A stretch of DNA of 10,179 nucleotides. It comes from Chloroflexota bacterium (GTDB taxonomy: Bacteria > Chloroflexota > Anaerolineae > Anaerolineales > E44-bin32). Numbering within the stretch: the stretch's first letter is position 1; the number at the start of each line of letters is the position of its first letter. Both the position numbers and the translations under genes were made by a program. Positions 5,661 through 10,179 of this stretch are shown here, in pieces. The stretch covers positions 1-10,179 of the forward strand of contig JAPLGR010000308.1 in assembly GCA_026390045.1 (NCBI GenBank). Reading direction: 5' to 3'. Under the pieces are notes generated by a model. It searched no databases. It had not been told where the DNA came from and saw nothing but the letters and a program-made list of their open reading frames with translations.

Positions 5661-7131
5661 ACGCGTCCCGGATCGCCTTGCCGTTCAGCTGGCCCGACAT
5701 TGGGCAGCTAGGTCCCGTGCGCACGGCGAACGACCACACCTCCGACGCCGGCAGCTCCGCCCCATCCAGGATCGGCGCGACCCTCCAGTAGTACTTCGTG
5801 CAGTCGTCGAGGGAATCGGGGATGAAGGTGGTGAAAGCGAGGTTGAACGACGAGTACGGATCCTCGCCGGCGAAATCCGAATCGGTGCCGAGGTAGACGG
5901 CGTAGCCGTCCGGGATGCAGCTGCCTCCCCCGGCAGTGTGGTGCAGGTCGGGGTGCAGCGTATCGACGATCGCGCCATCCAGCGGCTCTACCAGCGTCGG
6001 CGGGAGCGAGTCGGCAGCGACCTCACACACCGGCCCGGTGAAGAACGAACGCCTCGGGCTGGTGGGGCCAAACGTCGTCCCGATCCCTGCGAATACTTCC
6101 CACCAGTACTGCGTCGCCGGCTCCAGCGGTTCCGCCGGCGTCCAGTTGCCCCCAGTCATCGTGACCGGCGACACGCCACCACCCAGGCTTGGCCCACTGA
6201 AATCCGGCATGGTCGACAGGTGCACGCCGAATCCTTCAGGGAAGCACGGCATCGGATACCACCACTGGAGCAGGCCCGGGACCAGACCCTCGGTGGGCGC
6301 CGTGCCGACATTCGCGTAGTGCGCCGGGGACATCGGCTGCAGCGCAATGAGCTGATCCGCGGTGCATTCCTGCGTGCAGGAGGCGCCGGCGTTCACCGAG
6401 AAGGTGTTCGCGGCCGAATAGGCGCCGTCCGTCCCGCCAGCGGTTGCCGCCACCCGCCAGTGGTACACGCCGCAGTTCTCGAACTCGACGGTCGGGACAG
6501 CGAGCTTGCTCGGTGTGGCCAGGCTCAGATCGAGGGCATGCGTTGAGAAGTCCTCGCTCGCCGACGCCTGCAGGTGGTAGCCCTCCGGCACGCAGCTGCT
6601 GTCCGGGTAGGTCCACTGGAACGAAGGCGCGTCGTAGATGAACATGTAGCCCGTTGGGAAGACCGCCTCCGGCGCGAGGAGCGAGGCGGATTCGCAGGTC
6701 GGGCCGGTGTAGAAGGCCCAGGTCGGCGACCATGGCCCCGGTCCGGCCATCACCGTCCCGCGCATGCGCCAGTAGTAGACGGTTGCCGAAAGCAGGCCGA
6801 CGGGAGGCGACCAGTGTTCCTCGCCCACGTCAAGTGTTGCCCCGGAGTAGCTGTCAAACGTGGGGCTCTGCGAGACCTGGATCTCGAACTCCTCCGGGAT
6901 GCAGTCGGTCGTGTTGTAGACCCAGTGGAAGGTCAGCCCGGCGATCTCGATGTTCTCGCCGTCGGCAGGCGTGACCATCACCGGGATCTGCAGATCCTCC
7001 GGCGCACAGTATGGCATCAGGCCTCCGGAGCCCCCGCCCTTGGTTGTCAATGTTGGCGTTCCTTTGTTGCACGCCCCGATGGCTATGCCCAGCAGGATCA
7101 AGGTCAGCGAGAGCCCGATGGTTCGACGCAC
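5638..7131 (-). CDS. Main reading frame of the repeat lipoprotein (signal peptide and four repeats, 497 residues)
   Basis: This is the uninterrupted part of the gene described for 5331-7131. It encodes the lipobox (IGA-C, C21), a Gly/Thr/Ser-rich linker (22-40) and four repeats with cysteines at 77/146, 180/252, 296/369 and 405/476, plus extra cysteines at 220 and 444. Family-like sequence stops at 'KAIRDA' (485-490). The last seven codons (LPVRPRA) are read in the wrong frame relative to the SH3b-like module. If the frameshift is real, this truncated lipoprotein without SH3b would be the product. The frame is open upstream of 7131 for 82 more codons, but that stretch has a non-protein-like composition and lies before the ribosome-binding site. 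Confidence 0.75.
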   Translation of the reverse strand: MRRTIGLSLTLILLGIAIGACNKGTPTLTTKGGGSGGLMPYCAPEDLQIPVMVTPADGENIEIAGLTFHWVYNTTDCIPEEFEIQVSQSPTFDSYSGATLDVGEEHWSPPVGLLSATVYYWRMRGTVMAGPGPWSPTWAFYTGPTCESASLLAPEAVFPTGYMFIYDAPSFQWTYPDSSCVPEGYHLQASASEDFSTHALDLSLATPSKLAVPTVEFENCGVYHWRVAATAGGTDGAYSAANTFSVNAGASCTQECTADQLIALQPMSPAHYANVGTAPTEGLVPGLLQWWYPMPCFPEGFGVHLSTMPDFSGPSLGGGVSPVTMTGGNWTPAEPLEPATQYWWEVFAGIGTTFGPTSPRRSFFTGPVCEVAADSLPPTLVEPLDGAIVDTLHPDLHHTAGGGSCIPDGYAVYLGTDSDFAGEDPYSSFNLAFTTFIPDSLDDCTKYYWRVAPILDGAELPASEVWSFAVRTGPSCPMSGQLNGKAIRDALPVRPRA

Positions 7132-7141
7132 GTAGTCCTCC

Positions 7142-7380
7142 TCGGCCTCGGCCGCTATTCGCAGCCCAGGCGCTCCCTGGCGGATTTGTCGGCCAGAACC
7201 CGGCTGACGTCTGGCTGGCTGCGCACGTCCCATGGCGTGTCGGCAGGCCAACGGCCAGGCACGCATATGATCCGAATTCAGGCCGCCGCTTGTGACGGGC
7301 TGGGGGTTCGGGGGGTTATCGGCAGGCCCGTGATTCGCGCAAGCGCAACAGCTGCAAACCGGAAACGCATTGCACACGCC
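7142..7380. other. Non-coding leader region upstream of the lipoprotein gene
   Basis: About 240 bases with no supported gene on either strand. Long frames cross it, but their composition is not protein-like. The lipoprotein promoter should be here, but no clear -10 stands out (CATATG near 7263-7268 and a weak TGCGAATAG near 7155 are only candidates). A short imperfect inverted repeat (ACGGGC near 7299, GCCCGT near 7327) flanks two G-runs. Confidence 0.4.
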
Positions 7381-7414
7381 GAATCAAACGGCCGCCGGGT
7401 TGACCGGCGGCCGT
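7381..7414 (-). terminator. Rho-independent terminator of the thioredoxin gene
   Basis: Bases 7388-7398 (ACGGCCGCCGG) pair perfectly with 7404-7414 around a five-base loop. Read on the minus strand, the hairpin begins 27 bases after the thioredoxin stop and is followed by TTTGATTC (7388-7381), a modest T-rich tail. The orientation fits thioredoxin, not a plus-strand gene. Confidence 0.75.
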
Positions 7415-7440
7415 GATCACATCTCATCGCCCAGGCCGAA

Positions 7441-7794
7441 CTAGCCCTTGCTGGCTGTCGCGACCGAGTTGAGGAACTCATCCACTATGTCGCGCAGATA
7501 CGGCTCGGGGACTGACCCTACCTGCTGGTGGACAACCTTGCCGCCGGAGACGAACAGCATCGTCGGGATCCCCTGCACGCCGAACTTGGTCGCCCACTCA
7601 CTGTTCTCGTCCGTGTTCACCTTGCTGACAATCAGCTTGCCGGCGTATTCCTTGGCGATCTTGTCGAGGATCGGTCCTACCATCTTGCAGGGGCCGCACC
7701 ATGGCGCCCAGAAGTCCACAATCACGGGCAGCTGCGATTGTAGGACGGCCTTCTCGAACGCGGCATCGGTCACATGGATGGGCTCTTCGATCAT
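7441..7794 (-). CDS. trxA: Thioredoxin
   Basis: A 117-residue cytosolic thioredoxin that reduces protein disulphides and is recharged by thioredoxin reductase. The redox site is WCGPC at residues 32-36 in 'VDFWAPWCGPCKMVGP'. The cis-proline motif 'GIPT' is at 75-78, and 'KVNTDEN' and 'VGSVPEPYL' are where expected. There is no signal peptide. ATG 7794 is chosen because GGAG lies eight bases upstream. GTG codons at 7800 and 7803 are in-frame alternatives, but the 7803 one overlaps the Shine-Dalgarno sequence. It has its own extended -10 promoter and a terminator, so it is probably monocistronic. Confidence 0.95.
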   Translation of the reverse strand: MIEEPIHVTDAAFEKAVLQSQLPVIVDFWAPWCGPCKMVGPILDKIAKEYAGKLIVSKVNTDENSEWATKFGVQGIPTMLFVSGGKVVHQQVGSVPEPYLRDIVDEFLNSVATASKG

Positions 7795-7824
7795 CACGCG
7801 CACTCCGTTCCATGGATGCTCTGG

Positions 7825-7833
7825 ATGATACCA
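7825..7833 (-). promoter_or_regulatory. Extended -10 promoter of trxA
   Basis: On the minus strand TGGTATCAT matches TGn-TAnnAT. It lies 30 bases before ATG 7794, leaving a leader of about 24 bases that contains the GGAG. No good -35 is seen (GGATCC at the expected place). Confidence 0.55.
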
Positions 7834-7856
7834 TGGTCAGAGATAGGGGATCCCGG

Positions 7857-8276
7857 TCAGGCCGGGTCCTCCGTCAGCTCGATGGCATGGGTGATGGCCA
7901 CCTGCGGCTGCAGGCTCGCGGCGACCGAGCAGTACTTCCCCTCCGCCAGCTCGACCGCCTTGCGGACACTCTCTTCCTTCAGCGCCCGGCCGCGCAGGCG
8001 GTAGGTCAAATGGATGCGGGTGAAGCGCCACGGCGCCTCCGGCTCCTGCTCGCCGCACACGGCGATCTCCATGGCGGTGATCGCCTGCCGTTGCTTCGCC
8101 AGGATGCGGACCAGGTCCACCACCGAGCAAGAGGCCAACGCCAGCATCAACAAGTCGTTGGGCTTCAGCCCGACGGCGTTCTCGGGATCCTGGCCGGAAA
8201 TGACGACGGAATGCCCCGCGCCATCGAAGCCAATGAACTTCTCGCTCTCCAACCAGACCAATCGAGACTCTGCCAC
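7857..8276 (-). CDS. OsmC/Ohr-family peroxiredoxin-like protein
   Basis: A 139-residue member of the OsmC/Ohr superfamily, small cytosolic proteins that use a cysteine pair to reduce organic hydroperoxides. C50 sits in 'NDLLMLALASCSVVDL', the usual helix position. The partner C116 is in 'AEGKYCSVAASL', the usual '(K)YC(S/P)V' motif. 'RFTRIHLTYRLRG' is the typical beta strand. It resembles the generic OsmC (YhfA-like) branch more than the organic-hydroperoxide-resistance type, so peroxidase activity is inferred. The start is GTG 8276 with GGAGG five bases upstream. The longer open frame towards 8714 is only antisense of the zinc-ribbon gene. It is divergent from that gene across 77 bases and lies upstream of trxA, though trxA has its own promoter. 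Confidence 0.85.
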   Translation of the reverse strand: MAESRLVWLESEKFIGFDGAGHSVVISGQDPENAVGLKPNDLLMLALASCSVVDLVRILAKQRQAITAMEIAVCGEQEPEAPWRFTRIHLTYRLRGRALKEESVRKAVELAEGKYCSVAASLQPQVAITHAIELTEDPA

Positions 8277-8314
8277 CGCTGCCTCCGCGCTATCGATCGC
8301 CAGATTGGACGGGG

Positions 8315-8320
8315 TATAAT
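8315..8320 (+). promoter_or_regulatory. -10 box of the zinc-ribbon/scpA unit
   Basis: A perfect TATAAT lies 33 bases before the TTG start at 8354 in the 77-base divergent spacer. A transcript starting near 8327 would include the GGAG at 8344-8347. There is no TGn extension and no clear -35. Confidence 0.5.
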
Positions 8321-8353
8321 CCTGAAGGTTACGCGATTCCGCCGGAGATTCTG

Positions 8354-8815
8354 TTGGCGACGCTGTGTCCCGAGTGCGGTGCAGCAACCACGGCACCCGA
8401 TGAGTCGGGTGCTCTGCATTGTCCCCAGTGCGGCACGATCGTCCCCGTAGTTCAGCTTCCCTGCCCTGCCTGTGGCTCGCTGATCGACGCCGACACCGAC
8501 GCGTGCCCCAAGTGCGGCGAGCCAGTCTCACTATTTGGCCAGGTGATGGCCCGTCACGCGGATAGCCGCCGGTCGCCGCTGTGGCTTGAACAGGCGCGCG
8601 GCCAGGCTCAGGGAGTGCGGCACGAGGAAGAGCTGGCCTCCCAGAAGCGGTTCGATGCGCTGCAGGAGACCGATCGCCGCCGCCTAGAGGCTGAGGCACA
8701 AGATGAGCTGGCACAGCAGCGCAAGGATCGCCTCACACTCCGCTGGGGTCTCGCCATTGGGGCCGCGATTGCGTTGCTCTTCCTCGCGCTTGCGCTCCTC
8801 TCCATCCTTCGGTGA
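8354..8815 (+). CDS. Double zinc-ribbon protein with coiled coil and C-terminal membrane anchor
   Basis: A 153-residue protein. Two zinc ribbons are visible: CPEC (5-8) with CPQC (23-26), and CPAC (37-40) with CPKC (51-54), eight cysteines enough for two zinc ions. Residues of about 78-128 are charged and Glu/Gln/Arg-rich, likely a helical coiled coil. Residues of about 131-152 form one hydrophobic segment ending just before the C-terminus, so the protein should be tail-anchored with its ribbons in the cytoplasm. The start is TTG at 8354 with GGAG six bases upstream. No other start fits ahead of the first CPEC. Its TGA overlaps a GTG of scpA as GTGA, so the two are co-expressed. I know no assigned function. 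A role near ScpA is only suggested by position. Confidence 0.75.
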   Translation: MATLCPECGAATTAPDESGALHCPQCGTIVPVVQLPCPACGSLIDADTDACPKCGEPVSLFGQVMARHADSRRSPLWLEQARGQAQGVRHEEELASQKRFDALQETDRRRLEAEAQDELAQQRKDRLTLRWGLAIGAAIALLFLALALLSILR

Positions 8816-8817
8816 CC

Positions 8818-9591
8818 ATGTCTGACGAGGCGGCCTACAGCGTCCTGCTGCCAGTCTACGAAGGCCCGCTGGACCTGCTGCTGGATCTCATCGAACGCGC
8901 CGAGCTCGACATCACGCGCGTCTCCCTGGCCCAGGTTACGGACCAGTACCTCGAGTACTTGCGCCTGATCCCGGCACATGACCTCGCAGATCTGGCCTCG
9001 TTCCTGGTGATCGCCGCGCGGCTGCTGCAGATCAAGTCCGAGGCTCTTCTGCCTCGGCCGCCAACGCGTGAGCCCGGCGAAGAGGATCCAGGCGATGCGC
9101 TGGCACGGCAGCTGATCGCGTACAAGAAGTACAAGCAGGTTGCCGTCCTGCTGGCCGACCGCGAGTCGGCTGGCCTGCGCACGTACCTGCGGCGGGCGGC
9201 GCCCCCCGCAGCCGAGACCAAGCTTGATCCGACGGGCCTGTCTCTCAACGCGCTGCAGCGGGCGATGATCGAGCTGCTGGCCGAAGCGGCACGCGGCCCG
9301 CAGCTCAACGAGGTCGTCGCCCCATCCGTGGTCCGCATCCGCGACAAGATACGCATGCTGCTCGGCGCGCTGAGACAAGACGGCCGGACAAGCTTCCGCC
9401 GCATGCTATCCGAGGCGCACTCGCGGCTGGAGATCGTAATCTCCTTCCTGGCCGTGCTCGAGCTGGTGAAGCGCCAGCAGGTGGTGGTGCAGCAGGCGGA
9501 GCTGTTCGGGGATATTGAGGTGCTGCCCGGGGCGGCGTGGCGCCCCGATCAGGAGCCGGAGTTCGAGCTCGACTTCGAACTGGAGGAGTAG
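8818..9591 (+). CDS. scpA: Segregation and condensation protein A
   Basis: A 257-residue kleisin that bridges SMC heads in the bacterial SMC-ScpAB condensin, acting on the nucleoid in chromosome segregation. The N-terminal SMC-neck-binding domain shows 'YEGPLDLLLDLIERAELDI' (14-32), 'VTDQYLEYL' and 'ADLASFLVIAARLLQIKSEALLP', all classic ScpA. A variable middle follows. The C-terminal winged helix contains 'RTSFRRMLSEAHSRLEIVISFLAVLELVKRQQV'. It ends in an acidic tail (EFELDFELEE). ATG 8818 is used. The in-frame GTG at 8812, overlapping the preceding stop, is an equally possible start two codons earlier. Neither has a clear Shine-Dalgarno sequence, so translation is probably coupled to the zinc-ribbon gene. 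scpB does not follow, which is unusual because it often does. Confidence 0.95.
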   Translation: MSDEAAYSVLLPVYEGPLDLLLDLIERAELDITRVSLAQVTDQYLEYLRLIPAHDLADLASFLVIAARLLQIKSEALLPRPPTREPGEEDPGDALARQLIAYKKYKQVAVLLADRESAGLRTYLRRAAPPAAETKLDPTGLSLNALQRAMIELLAEAARGPQLNEVVAPSVVRIRDKIRMLLGALRQDGRTSFRRMLSEAHSRLEIVISFLAVLELVKRQQVVVQQAELFGDIEVLPGAAWRPDQEPEFELDFELEE

Positions 9592-9944
9592 ATCGCGGCG
9601 GCGAACAGAGCTAGCGTTGCACCGCCGGTGTCGATCAGCACATCCCGCACAGTGGAAGTCCTCCCTTCAACGAACGACTGATGGAACTCGTCGCTCAGGG
9701 AGAACAGGACGGCCATCAGGAGCGCCATCACCGCCCGATAGGGGATCGACAGCCGGCCGGGCAGCGCGAAGAAGTACGACAGCCCGAGCAGCGCGTAGCC
9801 GATAGCATGCCCCCCCTTCTTCACCAGAAGATCGATAGCGCCGAAATATGGTATCTGGCTGGCCGGCGTGGATGATGCGATGAAGATGAGCCCCATCATC
9901 ACCACGGCCGGCGCCCAGCGGAAGAGCGATCGAAACGCGAACAT
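9549..9944 (-). CDS. VanZ-like family membrane protein
   Basis: A 131-residue polytopic membrane protein with hydrophobic segments at about residues 10-23, 46-62, 70-84 and 107-119. The VanZ-like signature is present: 'SSTPASQIP' (24-32), 'KKGGHAIGYALLG' (42-54), and 'SDEFHQSFVEGRTSTVRDVLIDTGGA' (84-109), in which the DExxQxFxxGR core and the later Asp residues are intact. The family is named after the teicoplanin-resistance protein VanZ. Most members lack known function, and nothing here implies resistance. The last dozen residues (SSSSKSSSNSGS) come from the 43 bases that overlap the 3' end of convergent scpA. The ATG has no Shine-Dalgarno sequence but a -10 six bases upstream, suggesting a leaderless mRNA. 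Confidence 0.85.
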   Translation of the reverse strand: MFAFRSLFRWAPAVVMMGLIFIASSTPASQIPYFGAIDLLVKKGGHAIGYALLGLSYFFALPGRLSIPYRAVMALLMAVLFSLSDEFHQSFVEGRTSTVRDVLIDTGGATLALFAAAIYSSSSKSSSNSGS

Positions 9945-9950
9945 GCGGCC

Positions 9951-9959
9951 ATTCTACCA
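9951..9959 (-). promoter_or_regulatory. Extended -10 of the VanZ-like gene, leaderless geometry
   Basis: On the minus strand TGGTAGAAT (TGn plus TAGAAT) is followed by six bases (GGCCGC) and then ATG at 9944. Spacing and sequence context closely mirror the udk start. No Shine-Dalgarno sequence is present. It sits in the 33-base gap behind the preceding minus-strand frame. Confidence 0.5.
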
Positions 9960-9977
9960 TCCACGCCCGGCGAGCCT

Positions 9978-10178
9978 TCAGCGCCGGGGAATCTGGCACG
10001 GCAGCTCGACGCTCGAACGGAAGGCATTCGAGAGATCGGGCAGCAGCGCACCCGCGGGAAACCCTGGAACCAGCTCCTTCCGGCTCACGAACCCATCGGC
10101 CAGCCGCGTGACACCGATCCGCGTTCTGGCGTAAGATACCTGCATCGCTAGGTTGGTCCTCACCAAGCCGCATCCCAA
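9978..10178 (-). CDS. C-terminal part of an unrecognised protein, open at right edge
   Basis: A minus-strand frame enters from the right edge and stops at TGA 9980-9978, 33 bases before the VanZ-like start. The 66 visible codons have mostly G or C third positions and a balanced protein-like composition (for example 'RIGVTRLADGFVSRKELVPG'), in contrast to the other frames. I recognise no family, signal or membrane segment. It could start inside the window at ATG 10145, giving 55 residues, but without a convincing ribosome-binding site. A partial gene is more likely. If real, it lies directly upstream of the VanZ-like gene on the same strand. Confidence 0.4.
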   Translation of the reverse strand: MGCGLVRTNLAMQVSYARTRIGVTRLADGFVSRKELVPGFPAGALLPDLSNAFRSSVELPCQIPRR

Positions 10179-10179
10179 A

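Larger units (their letters stand above)
5331..7131 (-). pseudogene. Secreted lipoprotein: four Cys-framed Fn3-like repeats plus SH3b-like module, one frameshift
   Basis: GTG at 7131-7129 is the likely start: GAGGAGG (7143-7137) lies five bases upstream, and the product opens with a 20-residue lipoprotein signal, 'RRTIGLSLTLILLGIAIGA', before C21. Four repeats of about 105-115 residues follow (about 42-146, 147-252, 256-369, 370-476). Each has 'C-x-P-E/D', usually followed by G-Y/F, near its middle, an aromatic 'YYWR'-like strand, and a closing cysteine, often in 'TGPxC'. The fold resembles fibronectin type III. In the -1 strand sense the frame ends at 5638 after residue 497. The adjacent frame, from about 5660 to 5331, continues with 'CRYGPGLEWDILGYFV', 'GERCWVPSADIEPLG' and a Cys-rich tail (C-x7-C-x-x-x-GG-x-W, ending CVYP): an SH3b-like module with the tail common in Chloroflexota lipoproteins. 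One frameshift near 5655-5664 thus splits one gene of about 600 codons. It may be real or a sequencing error. The protein should sit on the outer face of the membrane, perhaps binding cell-wall or other polymers. Confidence 0.7.

Noticed and set aside
5629..6546. 305-codon plus-strand frame
   Set aside because: It is antisense to the repeat lipoprotein, with Arg-rich composition and no domain. The opposite frame has clear family features.
7290..7330. G-rich stretch as a G-quadruplex
   Set aside because: Only two runs of three or more guanines are close together. Four would be needed.
6574..7416. 280-codon plus-strand frame
   Set aside because: It is antisense to the lipoprotein and its leader, with no recognisable motif or ribosome-binding site.
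8277..8714. N-terminal extension of the OsmC-like frame by 146 codons
   Set aside because: It is antisense to the zinc-ribbon gene. A Shine-Dalgarno-supported GTG at 8276 gives the family-length protein.
8608..9378. 256-codon minus-strand frame
   Set aside because: It is antisense to scpA, whose identity is certain.
10108..10137. Plus-strand promoter GTGACA-18-TAAGAT
   Set aside because: It is a fair match to consensus hexamers, but it lies inside the coding-like minus-strand frame at the right edge, and no downstream plus-strand gene is visible.
1..10179. CRISPR array, insertion sequence, prophage or toxin-antitoxin module
   Set aside because: No regularly spaced repeats, transposase or integrase motifs, or paired small toxin genes are visible.

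Overview
The window looks like a GC-rich bacterial chromosome segment, most likely from the Chloroflexota (Anaerolineae-like). The guess rests on gene content: a lipoprotein ending in an SH3b-like 'CRxGPG' module with a Cys-rich tail, a zinc-ribbon membrane protein coupled to scpA, and a COG3375-type acetyltransferase. No marker gene settles it. No CRISPR array, transposase, prophage gene or recognisable defence system is visible. The content is housekeeping plus one surface lipoprotein.

Layout. Positions 1-634 hold two pieces of one family-4 glycosyltransferase in opposite orientations, meeting at a 6-base palindrome (279-284): either a real inversion or an assembly/amplification chimera at a contig end. 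A tRNA-Thr(CGT) follows at 728-800. The plus strand then carries a YbaK-type deacylase, uridine kinase, cyclophilin and a VTT/DedA-like membrane protein (974-3234). These meet a minus-strand pair, an atypical SDR and a GNAT acetyltransferase (5018 down to 3247). A spacer with a strong hairpin (5266-5296) separates that pair from a roughly 600-residue lipoprotein gene (7131 down to 5331), which has four cysteine-framed repeats and is broken by one frameshift. Thioredoxin and an OsmC-like protein follow on the minus strand. A zinc-ribbon tail-anchored protein overlaps scpA on the plus strand. A VanZ-like gene converges on scpA, and the C-terminus of an unknown gene reaches the right edge.

How the parts relate. 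The four-base GTGA stop/start overlaps (cyclophilin/VTT, SDR/GNAT, and possibly zinc-ribbon/ScpA) indicate translational coupling. Several promoters are of the extended -10 type (TGn-TAnnAT) with no clear -35. For three genes a -10-like hexamer sits exactly 6 bases before ATG with no Shine-Dalgarno sequence, which suggests leaderless mRNAs. Other genes have clear Shine-Dalgarno sites, so both start modes seem to coexist.

I found no convincing new multi-gene system. The points most worth checking are the inverted glycosyltransferase, the frameshifted repeat lipoprotein, the leaderless-promoter pattern and the zinc-ribbon/ScpA pair.
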